NCBI RefSeq assembly: GCF_000015165.1
Contig: NC_009485.1
Span: 4,049,501 to 4,113,500 of the forward strand
DNA length: 64,000 nucleotides
Direction of reading: 5' to 3'
Source: Bradyrhizobium sp. BTAi1
Lineage (GTDB): Bacteria > Pseudomonadota > Alphaproteobacteria > Rhizobiales > Xanthobacteraceae
The position numbers were made by a program, and so were the translations under genes. Under the pieces are notes generated by a model, which was not told where the DNA came from, did not search any database, and was given only the letters and a program-made list of their open reading frames with translations. Below, piece by piece: positions 43,700-52,360 of the stretch. The first letter of the stretch is position 1. Each line of letters starts with the position of its first letter.

Positions 43700-44991
43700 C
43701 AGGCCGTTGAAGAAGTCTGCTTTCGGTCGGATTTGAGTCTCCGGGTCGGCTGGTAAGCGCCGAGTGTCGGCTTTGTGCGGCGCTTGGACCCTGAGCCGAG
43801 GTGCCTCATGCGGTTGCCTCCAACAGTCTTGGCAGGCGGATCAGATTGTAGGCCGCCAGCGCCAGCTTGAAGGCGGCATCGACGCGGGCGCGGCCTCGGA
43901 ACTTGACCTTGGCAAGGCCGGCCGAGGCCTTGATCCAGCCGAACACCTCCTCGATGCGCTTGCGGCAGCGTTGGCTGACCGCGTAGCCGGCGTGACGCAG
44001 CGTTCTCCGGTCGATCGCGGTCTTGCGTGGCTTGCCGGTCTTGCTCAAATGCCCGTCGATGGCGATGTGCGGCGTCACCGAACGGCTTCTCAGCTCTCCG
44101 ACAAAGTCGGTGACGTCGTAAGCCTTGTCGGCCCCCAGCGTGATCCGGCGCGTGCGATCGCCGCGATGGCGGTCGATCAGTTCCAGCGCCTGATCCCGCT
44201 CCGCGGTGCCGGTTGCCTGGCTGACGCCGCCCAGCACGGCGAGGCCATTGCGGTTCTCCATTAAGGTATGAGCCATGTAGCAGAGCTTCGCCGGCTGGCC
44301 CTCGCCCTTCTTGTACAGCCGCGCCTCGGGATCGGTCGTGCTCTGATGCGTCTCGTTGCTGCGCTTTTCCTTGTGGAAGCTGCGCTCGGCGTTGCGGCCC
44401 GGACCGTCATTGTCCTGATCGCCGCCGTCCTTGCGGCGGAAGCTTTTGATCGACGCCCACGCCTCGATCAGCGTGCCGTCGACCGAGAAGTGGTCGCTCG
44501 ACAGCAGCCGCTTCACCTCGGGCCGAGCCAGCAGCGCCGTCAGAAACTTCGCCGCGATCTCGCCCTCCAGCAGCCGGTCACGGTTCTTGGAGAAGGTCGA
44601 ATGATCCCATACCGCGTCGTCCATGCCCAGGCCGACAAACCAGCGGAACAGCAGGTCGAAGTCCAGCCGCTCCATCAATTGCCGCTCCGAGCGAATGCCG
44701 TAAAACGCCTGCAGCAGCATCGCCCGCAGCAGTTTCTCCGGCGCGATCGACGGCCGGCCGAACGCGGTGTAGAGCGCTTCGAAGTCCCTTGAAAGGTCAG
44801 CCAGTGCCGCATTGGCAAGCCGCCTTATTGTCCGCAGCGGGTGGTCGGCACGAACCCGATCCTCCAAATCTACATAGCTGAACAGGGATCCCGTCCGTTC
44901 GTCGCTTCCTCGCATCGTCCGCCCCTCAATCCAGCCGGACCTAAGGAATCATGACGAGAGGCCCGACGCCACTGACTTCTTCAACAGCCTG
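43700..44991 (-). mobile_element. IS5-type insertion sequence, complete (1292 bp)
   Basis: The ends are near-perfect inverted repeats: CAGGCCGTTGAAGAAGTC at 43700 and, on the opposite strand from 44991, CAGGCTGTTGAAGAAGTC. The element is flanked on both sides by CTAG (43696-43699 and 44992-44995), the YTAR-type four-base duplication typical of the IS5 group. It encodes one intact transposase on the minus strand. Intact ends, target duplication and open reading frame point to a recent insertion. Confidence 0.88.
43806..44915 (-). CDS. IS5 family transposase
   Basis: A 369-residue DDE transposase. The N-terminal part FSYVDLEDRVRADHPLRTIR and LLRAMLLQAFYGIRSERQLM is the IS5 DNA-binding segment. 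The catalytic triad is visible in HFSVDGTLIEAWAS (Asp), ITLGADKAYDVTDFV (Asp) and KRIEEVFGWIKASAGL (Glu), with the Y-(2)-R-(3)-E-(6)-K-like signature around the last. It is full-length with no frameshift. It mobilises the surrounding element. Confidence 0.93.
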   Translation of the reverse strand: MRGSDERTGSLFSYVDLEDRVRADHPLRTIRRLANAALADLSRDFEALYTAFGRPSIAPEKLLRAMLLQAFYGIRSERQLMERLDFDLLFRWFVGLGMDDAVWDHSTFSKNRDRLLEGEIAAKFLTALLARPEVKRLLSSDHFSVDGTLIEAWASIKSFRRKDGGDQDNDGPGRNAERSFHKEKRSNETHQSTTDPEARLYKKGEGQPAKLCYMAHTLMENRNGLAVLGGVSQATGTAERDQALELIDRHRGDRTRRITLGADKAYDVTDFVGELRSRSVTPHIAIDGHLSKTGKPRKTAIDRRTLRHAGYAVSQRCRKRIEEVFGWIKASAGLAKVKFRGRARVDAAFKLALAAYNLIRLPRLLEATA

Positions 44992-44995
44992 CTAG

Positions 44996-45401
44996 GGCGT
45001 CTGACCCACTTCAGCCGACGGGCGGACGCCAACTGGCTAACCTTGAGAGATCGGAACGCCAGATTTAAACGTTGTGCCGCACGATGATAGCGACCAGCCA
45101 GTCGATCTCGAACTTTCGTGGTGCCGCAAAGTCAAAGTATTGCGGACATAGCCCGGCCTACGCCGCTTCGTCACGGTCTTGAAGATCCAAGGCAAAGCAT
45201 TGCGATCGACCGGACCGTATTGGGGAGGAAAAGAGCGCTCGCTAATCATGTCCCGCCTGGCGCAAGAGTCTATGCTGTCCCTGGGAGAGGGAAGGCAGAT
45301 CGGCCTGACGCTGCCGGTCAATGCAGAGGCCATTTATATCTTGGACTTGAAAGCCCGGTGCGTGGAACGCACCGGGCCCATGATGTGGTCGCAAGAAGCG
45401 A
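44996..45401. other. Region right of the IS element, no supported gene
   Basis: About 400 bases. One plus-strand frame (from 45248, MSRLAQESMLSLGEGRQIGL) has GGAGG-like sequence upstream, but its later part runs antisense into the next gene, so I do not call it. Confidence 0.35.
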
Positions 45402-45788
45402 CTAATGCACCCGTACAGTCCCGTCCGCGTTGTAGTCACTCTTCTTGCTGTAGCCGGAATCGCGGTGATTTTTCGAATGGAGGGCGGCGTTGCTGCCGCT
45501 TACGCCCGCAGTTCCGCTATCAACCCGCACGGTTCCATTTGCGTTGTAGTCACTTTTCGGATTGTAGCCGGAATCGCGATGCGTTTTTGCATGAAGGGCA
45601 GCGTTGCTGCCGCTCAGGCCCGGAGTTCCGGGATTGACCTGCATGTTTCCATATTGGTCGCGATCACCTTTGCTCGACCCAACCTGCTGAACCGCACCGG
45701 CTTTTGCATGATGAGTACGATGTCCGGCGAAGGCCGCAGAGGTAGAGACAGCGAGGATAACAAGACCGACAGCAATGCTTCTAGCCAT
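45402..45788 (-). CDS. Small secreted protein with internal repeats
   Basis: A 128-residue protein with a signal peptide (ARSIAVGLVILAVSTSAAFA). The mature part consists of two ~37-residue repeats: GLSGSNAALHAKTHRDSGYN + SDYNANGTVRV, and GVSGSNAALHSKNHRDSGYS + SDYNADGTVRV. Each has the same H-x-D-S-G-Y and D-Y-N-A core, preceded by a related degenerate unit (DRDQYGNMQVNPGTP). It is hydrophilic and rich in Asn, Ser and His, so it may bind metal or stay disordered. AGGAG lies upstream of the ATG at 45788. The family is unknown to me. Confidence 0.65.
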   Translation of the reverse strand: MARSIAVGLVILAVSTSAAFAGHRTHHAKAGAVQQVGSSKGDRDQYGNMQVNPGTPGLSGSNAALHAKTHRDSGYNPKSDYNANGTVRVDSGTAGVSGSNAALHSKNHRDSGYSKKSDYNADGTVRVH

Positions 45789-46629
45789 GGTCAACTCCTA
45801 ATCGTTGAAGGATCGTCTACCCCATCGGTGTTAGACTGCCACGCAAATTGCTGAGTGTCTTTGATGCAACTCAAGAGTTCAGGGCGAGTGCGGCGTCGCA
45901 ATCGTTGCCGTTCCGGGTTTATTGTCCAGCTGCGTGTTCCAGCCGCGTGATGCTCATCAGAGGCGTAAGCGAAATGGTTCGAGAGGTGTCCCCGGCGGCT
46001 CAGTCGTGATCAACATGGACGGGCGGAGCTCCGGTTGAACTAATCCGCTTCGAATTGCGAACGATGGGCATCGGGGCAACGTGCCCACCACGAATGCGGG
46101 CTTCCTGAAGACGCGCCTTGCGGAACCTGCGGATCGGCGCAGGTCTTGAGCACGTACAAATCCGAGAGACCACAGTGCGCCGCACATTCGCAATTGCTGA
46201 TGATTTCTGGACGGCGAATCTCAAGTGGCCTGCGCTTCGGCCGACAGTTGCAGTTAAGAAATCGGGAGATGTCTAAACGCCGATCTCACGTGTACGCACC
46301 AAGTTGCTGGCGTGGCCGTACGACTCGATCAGGGGACGCACATAGACGGTGATGACCCTCGGGGATCGACATGCGGAGCAGCGCAAGGAGTTTCGCATCC
46401 TCGATCGGCTCATACGTTACGATGAACCGGGCACGCACGATGCAATCGAGGCGGTGACGACATCTCTGGCCCATGGTCCGACGTCGTCGAGATCCTGGTC
46501 ACCGGCCCGTCGCCGGAGCGCGTCAGAACCGCGCCGGATCTGGCCGCTGGTGTGATTTCGACCGCTCAAGCGCCCAATATGGCCCACCAAAACAGGCGTC
46601 CGAATAACCTCAGCGGAGGAAAAAGCCGT
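45789..46629. other. Non-coding region before tRNA-Arg
   Basis: About 840 bases with no supported gene. Short frames (for example 46349-46555) have no ribosome site or family. It abuts the 3' end of tRNA-Arg, a common integration site, but no integrase and no obvious tRNA-end duplicate was seen. Confidence 0.4.
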
Positions 46630-46706
46630 TGGCGATCCCAGCAGGACTCGAACCTGCAACCCGCGGAGTAGAAATCCGCTACTCTATCCAGTTGAGCTAT
46701 GGGACC
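46630..46706 (-). tRNA. tRNA-Arg (anticodon TCT)
   Basis: On the minus strand the sequence folds as a tRNA. The acceptor GGTCCCA pairs with TGGGATC. The D-arm is in AGCTCAACTGGATAGAGT, and the anticodon stem GCGGA/TCCGC has loop TTTCTAC (anticodon TCT, reading AGA). The T-arm is GCAGG-TTCGAGT-CCTGC. The 3' end GCCA includes an encoded CCA. Length 77 nt. Confidence 0.95.
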
Positions 46707-47128
46707 GTGGTCACGGGGTGAAAGCCGCGGGCGGGGGGCCCGGCCGGCTGGTCATCCATAGCATGGTCATATGAAAAATTGTCGGTTTCGCCAAGCCCGG
46801 CCGAACCGGAACCGGGGACCGGGCGACCAAGCGGAGGCGGAGGAGGGGCAAGAGCGCCCCGATCGCGGGTCGGCAGCGCCGGATGAACGGCCGCCGCGGC
46901 CCTTGGCCGTATGCTGTGTCCGGTGAACATGCCCTGTGAATTGCCGCTGATTCCAAGACTGGCCCGCTGCGCGCCGCAGCGGATGGGGCCCTGGCAGCCG
47001 GCCGCGAGTCCTGCGCATGCAACCTCTGCCATCAGCCCGTCACCATTTCGCGTCCATTCTCGCCACGAATCGGCCAAACACGGGCATCGTCTCATGTGCC
47101 CCGTAGAGCCGCCCCAAGGAGTTGTCCC
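46707..47128. other. Intergenic region before the alpha-2-macroglobulin gene
   Basis: About 420 bases, very GC-rich. No gene is supported. It should carry the promoters of tRNA-Arg (leftward) and of the macroglobulin-pbpC operon (rightward). Confidence 0.4.
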
Positions 47129-50100
47129 ATGATCGGTCTGGTTCGCGCCGCTGCCGTCTGCGCCATTATGGCGCTCGGCCTCGTGTCCGCCGGTTCTGCC
47201 GCTGTTGCCGCCGACAAGGCGTTCAAGCGCGACGATCTGGCGGACGCCGCCATCAAGCTCGAGGCCCAGATCAAGAGCGAGGCAGGGGCGGTGAATAAGC
47301 CTTTGGCGACCTTGCGCACCGATGCCGACGCGGCGCTGCGCCGCAACGACCTGCGCACCGGCCTGCAGATCCTCGGGCAGATCGCGACCGCGGCGCCGGA
47401 GGATTCCGGCAACTGGCTGCGGCTCGCCCGGACGGTGCTGAACCAGATCAAGCCGATCAATTCCTCGGAGCAGACCTTCCTGCTGGAGCGCGCCTCGACG
47501 GCGGCCTATATCGCGTATCAGCGCGCCGGCAATTCCGGCGAGGAGGCCGATGCGCTCGCCGTGCTCGGCAAGACCATGGCCGAACGCAAGCTGTGGCGGC
47601 CGGCGCTCGATACGCTCAGGATGTCGCTGGAACTGCGCGAGGTCGCCGATGTCCGCGGGCAGTATGAGCGGATGCGCGACGAGCACGGCTTCAGGCTGCT
47701 CGACTACACCGTCGACTCGGACTCGGCGAGCCCGCGCGCCTGCTTCCAGTTCTCCGAGGATCTCGCCAAGCGCACCGACTTCTCGCCCTTCGTGGCGCAG
47801 GCCGGCAATGACAAGCCGGCGCTGACGTCGGAGGACAAGCAGCTCTGCGTCGAGGGCCTCAAGCACGGCGAGCGCTACAACATCAATCTGCGCGCCGGGC
47901 TGCCGTCCGGCGTCAAGGAGAGCCTGCCGAAATCGGCCGAGTTCAACATCTATGTCCGCGACCGCAAGCCGTTCGTGCGCTTCACCGGCAAGGCCTATGT
48001 GCTGCCGCGCACCGGGCAGAAGGGCATTCCGCTGGTCAGCGTCAACACCCCCGCGGTCACTGTCAACGTGTTCCGGATCGGCGACCGCAACCTGATCAAC
48101 ACGGTCATCGATAGCGACTTCCAGCGTCCGCTATCGAGCTACCAGCTGACAGACCTCGGCAATGAGCGCGGCATGAAGGTGTGGAGCGGCGAGCTCGCGA
48201 CCGCGATGACCCTGAACCAGGACGTGACGACCGCCTTCCCGGTCGACCAGGCGATCAGCGACATGCAGCCCGGCGTCTATGTGATGACCGCCGCGCCCAA
48301 GGGCCCGACCAGCGGCGGCAGCGACGAGGACAGCGGCCAGCTCGCGACGCAATGGTTCATCGTCTCCGATCTCGGCGTCGCTGCGTTCTCCGGCAATGAC
48401 GGCATCCACGTGTTCGTGAATTCGCTGGCGTCGACCGATCCGGTGGCGCGCGCCGAGGTGCGGCTGGTGGCGCGCAACAACGAGATCCTGGCGACGCGCA
48501 AGACCGACGAGGCCGGCCACGTGCTGTTCGAGGCCGGGCTGTCGCGCGGCGAGGGCGGGCTGTCGCCGGCGATGCTGACGGTGTCCGGCGAGAAGACCGA
48601 CTACGCCTTCCTCAGCCTGAAAACGTCCGCCTTCGACCTGTCCGATCGCGGCGTCGCCGGACGCGCGTCGCCGGCCGGGCCGGATGCCTTCGTGTATTCC
48701 GAGCGCGGCGTCTACCGCTCCAACGAGACGGTCTATCTCACCGCGCTGCTGCGCGACGGCAAGGGCAACGCCATGACCGGCACGCCGCTGACGCTGGTCG
48801 TCGAGCGTCCCGATGGCGTCGAGTTCCGCCGCGCTGTGGTGCCGGACCAGGGGGCCGGCGGTCGGTCGTTGAGCGTGGCGCTGAACGCGGCGGTGCCGAC
48901 CGGGACCTATCGCGTGCGCGCCTTCACCGACCCCAAGGGGGCGGCGGTCGGCGAGACCACCTTCATGGTCGAGGACTACGTCCCGGAGCGGCTGGAATTC
49001 GACCTGTCGTCCAAGGACAAGCAGATCAAGGCTGACGCGCCGGTGGAGGTGAAGGTCGACGGCCATTTCCTGTACGGCGCGCCGGCGTCCGGCCTGCAGC
49101 TCGAGGGCGACCTGCTGGTCACCACCGCCTCGGAGCGGCCGGGCTTTGCGGGCTATCAGTTCGGCGTCGCCGACGAGGAGAGCGCCTCTAACGAGCGAAC
49201 GCCGATCGAGGGGCTGCCCGAGACCGACGACAAGGGCATGGCGACCTTCCCGGTCAGCCTCGCCAAGCCGCCATCCTCAAGCCGGCCGCAGGAGGCGCAG
49301 ATCTTCGTGCGCATGGCCGAGACCGGCGGCCGCGCTGTCGAGCGCAAGCTGGTGCTGCCGGTGGCGCCCAAGGCGGCGCAGATCGGCATCAAGCCGTCCT
49401 TCTCGGGAAAAAGCGTCGGCGAGGGCGAGAAGGCCGAGTTCGACGTCGTGTTCGTGTCACCGGAGGGCAAGACGCTGGCGCGCAACGGCCTGCGCTATGA
49501 GCTGCTGAAGATCGAGTCGCGCTATCAATGGTACCGGCAGAATTCCTATTGGGAGTATGAGCCGGTGAAGTCGACGCGCCGCGTCGGCGATGGCGACCTC
49601 ACGATATCAGCCAACAAACCGGCGCGGCTGAGCTTTCAGCCTGAGGCCGGGCGCTACCGGCTCGACGTCAAATCGGCCGATGCCGATGGACCGGTGACCT
49701 CGCTGCAGTTCGATGTCGGCTGGTACACCGACGGCAGCGCCGACACGCCGGACCTCCTGGAGACCTCGCTCGACAAGCCGCAATACCAGTCGGGTGACAC
49801 GATGGTGGTGACGGTCAATGCGCGCACCGCCGGCAAGCTGACGGTCAACGTGCTCGGCGACCGGCTGCTGACGACGCAGACCGCCGAGGTCAAGGAAGGC
49901 ACCAACCAGGTCAGGCTCAGCGTGGGCAAGGACTGGGGCACCGGCGCCTATGTCGTGACGACGCTGCGCCGTCCGCTCGATGCCGCCGCGCAGCGCATGC
50001 CGGGCCGCGCGCTCGGCGTGGCCTGGTTCGGCATCGACAAGTCCGTGCGCACGCTCAATGTCGCGTTGACGCCGCCGGCGCTGGTGCGGCCGGGCTCCAG

Positions 50101-52360
50101 CTTGAAGATCCCGGTCAAGATCGGCGGGCTCAATCCCGGCGAGGACGCCAAGATCGTGATCGCGGCGGTCGATGTCGGCATTCTCAACCTCACCAACTAC
50201 AAGCCGCCGGCGCCGGACGATTATTATCTCGGCCAGCGCCAGCTCTCGGCCGAGATCCGCGATCTCTATGGCCAGCTGATCGACGGCATGCAGGGCACGC
50301 GCGGCCAGATCCGCTCCGGCGGTGATGGCGGCGGCGCCGAGCTGCAGGGCTCGCCGCCGACGCAGAAGCCGCTGGCGCTGTATTCGGGCATCGTCACCGT
50401 CGGGCCCGACGGCGCCGCGGAGGTCGCTTTCTACATTCCGGAGTTCGCCGGCACCGCGCGGGTGATGGCGGTGGCGTGGAGCGCGACCAAGCTCGGCCGC
50501 GCGACGGTCGACGTCACCGTGCGCGACCCCGTGGTGCTGACCGCGACCTTGCCGCGTTTCTTGCTGAGCGGCGACCGCGGCACGCTGTCCTTCGACGTCG
50601 ACAATGTCGAGGGCGCGCCCGGCGACTACGTCGTGGCCGTCAAGGCGAGCGGCCCGGTCAAGGTGTCCGGCAACGCCAATGTGACGCTCAAGCTCGCGGC
50701 CAGGCAGCGGGCGTCGTCCACCCTGCCGCTGGATGCGTCGGGCACCGGCCAGGCGCAGCTCGATGTCGACATCAAGGGGCCGAACGGGCTGAGCCTGGCG
50801 CGGCACTATCAGCTCGACGTCAAGCCGGCGACGCAGGTGCTGGCGCGGCGTTCGATCCGCACCTTGGCCAAGGGCGAGAGCCTGACCTTGACGTCGGACA
50901 TGTTCAGCGATCTCGTGGCGGGCACCGGCACGGTGTCGTTGTCGGCGGGGCTGTCGACCGCGCTCGACGCGGCGACCATCCTCAAGGCGCTCGACCGCTA
51001 TCCGCATGGCTGCTCGGAGCAGATCACCAGCCGCGCAATGCCGCTGCTTTATGTCAACGAGCTCGCGGCCGGCGCCCATCTCGCGATGGACACCGAGGTC
51101 GACCAGCGCATCCGCGACTCGATCGACCGGCTCCTGGCGCGGCAGGGCTCGAACGGCTCGTTCGGGCTGTGGTCGGCCGGCGGCGACGATCCCTGGCTCG
51201 ATGCGTACGTGACGGACTTCCTGACCCGCGCCCGCGAAAAGGGCTTTGCGGTGCCGGACGTGCTGTTCAAGAGCGCGCTCGACCGCGTCAGGAACGCGGT
51301 GGTCAATGCCGAGGAGCCGGAGAAAACGGGCGGCCGCGATCTCGCTTACGGCCTCTACGTGCTGGCGCGCAACGGCGCGGCGCCGATCGGCGATCTGCGC
51401 TATCTCGCCGACACCAAGCTCGGCAATCTCGCCACCCCGATCGCCAAGGCGCAGCTCGCCGCGGCGCTCGCGCTGGTCGGTGACCGCGCCCGCGCCGAGC
51501 GGGTCTATGCCGCGGCAGCCGACAGCCTCGCGCCGAAGCCGGTGCTGGTGTTTGGCCGCACCGATTACGGCTCCGACCTGCGCGATGCCGCGGCGCTGGT
51601 GTCGCTGGCCGGCGAGGGCAATGCGCCGCGCGCCACGCTCACGCAGGCTGTGGCCCGCGTCGAGGCGGCGCGTGGCCTGACGCCCTACACCTCGACGCAG
51701 GAGAATGCGTGGATGGTGCTGGCGGCGCGCGCGCTCGCCAAGGAGACGCTGACGCTGGATGTCAACGGCCAGGCGGTGAAGCAGGCGATGTACCGCAGCT
51801 ACAAGGCGGCCGAGCTCACCAGTCAGCCGCTGAAGATCACCAACACCGGCGACGCGCCGGTGCAGGCGGTGGTCTCGGTGTCCGGCTCGCCACTGACGCC
51901 GGAACCGGCCGCGTCGAACGGCTTCAAGATCGAGCGCGGCTACTACACGCTCGACGGCAAGCCGGTCGACATCAAGACGGTGAAGCAGAACGACCGCTTC
52001 GCCGTGGTGCTGAAGGTCACCGAGGCCAAGCCGGAATATGGGCACATCATGGTGTCCGATTATCTGCCGGCGGGGCTGGAGATCGACAATCCGCATCTGG
52101 TGTCGTCCGGCGACAGCGGCACCCTGGACTGGATCGAGGACGGCCAGGAGCCTGTGAACACCGAGTTCCGCGATGATCGCTTCACCGCCGCGCTCGACCG
52201 CGCCGCGGATTCCAAATCGGTGTTCACCGTGGCCTATGTCGTGCGCGCGGTGTCGCCCGGCAAATACGTGCTGCCGCAGGCCTATGTCGAGGACATGTAC
52301 AACCCGTCGCGCTATGGTCGGACCGCAACGGGCTCGGTGGAGGTCCGCGCGGCGAAATGA
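47129..52360 (+). CDS. Bacterial alpha-2-macroglobulin family protein (YfhM type)
   Basis: A 1743-residue periplasmic protease-trap protein. The signal peptide is VRAAAVCAIMALGLVSAGSA. Macroglobulin-like beta domains fill the first ~1200 residues (for example GVAGRASPAGPDAFVYSERG, then VYRSNETVYLTALLRDG). The thioester motif reads YPHGCSEQITSRAMPLLY, with Cys1295 and Gln1298 as the C-x-E-Q thioester. It is followed by the alpha-helical TED (RQGSNGSFGLWSAGGDDPWL) and receptor-binding-like end. Its stop overlaps the start of pbpC by four bases, the classic pairing of periplasmic defence and peptidoglycan repair. E. coli YfhM is an inner-membrane lipoprotein; here no lipobox cysteine is seen. 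AAGGAG precedes ATG 47129. Confidence 0.95.
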   Translation: MIGLVRAAAVCAIMALGLVSAGSAAVAADKAFKRDDLADAAIKLEAQIKSEAGAVNKPLATLRTDADAALRRNDLRTGLQILGQIATAAPEDSGNWLRLARTVLNQIKPINSSEQTFLLERASTAAYIAYQRAGNSGEEADALAVLGKTMAERKLWRPALDTLRMSLELREVADVRGQYERMRDEHGFRLLDYTVDSDSASPRACFQFSEDLAKRTDFSPFVAQAGNDKPALTSEDKQLCVEGLKHGERYNINLRAGLPSGVKESLPKSAEFNIYVRDRKPFVRFTGKAYVLPRTGQKGIPLVSVNTPAVTVNVFRIGDRNLINTVIDSDFQRPLSSYQLTDLGNERGMKVWSGELATAMTLNQDVTTAFPVDQAISDMQPGVYVMTAAPKGPTSGGSDEDSGQLATQWFIVSDLGVAAFSGNDGIHVFVNSLASTDPVARAEVRLVARNNEILATRKTDEAGHVLFEAGLSRGEGGLSPAMLTVSGEKTDYAFLSLKTSAFDLSDRGVAGRASPAGPDAFVYSERGVYRSNETVYLTALLRDGKGNAMTGTPLTLVVERPDGVEFRRAVVPDQGAGGRSLSVALNAAVPTGTYRVRAFTDPKGAAVGETTFMVEDYVPERLEFDLSSKDKQIKADAPVEVKVDGHFLYGAPASGLQLEGDLLVTTASERPGFAGYQFGVADEESASNERTPIEGLPETDDKGMATFPVSLAKPPSSSRPQEAQIFVRMAETGGRAVERKLVLPVAPKAAQIGIKPSFSGKSVGEGEKAEFDVVFVSPEGKTLARNGLRYELLKIESRYQWYRQNSYWEYEPVKSTRRVGDGDLTISANKPARLSFQPEAGRYRLDVKSADADGPVTSLQFDVGWYTDGSADTPDLLETSLDKPQYQSGDTMVVTVNARTAGKLTVNVLGDRLLTTQTAEVKEGTNQVRLSVGKDWGTGAYVVTTLRRPLDAAAQRMPGRALGVAWFGIDKSVRTLNVALTPPALVRPGSSLKIPVKIGGLNPGEDAKIVIAAVDVGILNLTNYKPPAPDDYYLGQRQLSAEIRDLYGQLIDGMQGTRGQIRSGGDGGGAELQGSPPTQKPLALYSGIVTVGPDGAAEVAFYIPEFAGTARVMAVAWSATKLGRATVDVTVRDPVVLTATLPRFLLSGDRGTLSFDVDNVEGAPGDYVVAVKASGPVKVSGNANVTLKLAARQRASSTLPLDASGTGQAQLDVDIKGPNGLSLARHYQLDVKPATQVLARRSIRTLAKGESLTLTSDMFSDLVAGTGTVSLSAGLSTALDAATILKALDRYPHGCSEQITSRAMPLLYVNELAAGAHLAMDTEVDQRIRDSIDRLLARQGSNGSFGLWSAGGDDPWLDAYVTDFLTRAREKGFAVPDVLFKSALDRVRNAVVNAEEPEKTGGRDLAYGLYVLARNGAAPIGDLRYLADTKLGNLATPIAKAQLAAALALVGDRARAERVYAAAADSLAPKPVLVFGRTDYGSDLRDAAALVSLAGEGNAPRATLTQAVARVEAARGLTPYTSTQENAWMVLAARALAKETLTLDVNGQAVKQAMYRSYKAAELTSQPLKITNTGDAPVQAVVSVSGSPLTPEPAASNGFKIERGYYTLDGKPVDIKTVKQNDRFAVVLKVTEAKPEYGHIMVSDYLPAGLEIDNPHLVSSGDSGTLDWIEDGQEPVNTEFRDDRFTAALDRAADSKSVFTVAYVVRAVSPGKYVLPQAYVEDMYNPSRYGRTATGSVEVRAAK

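Noticed and set aside
46349..46555. A 68-codon plus-strand frame next to tRNA-Arg, considered as an integrase remnant
   Set aside because: No ribosome site and no tyrosine-recombinase motif (R-H-x-R-Y).
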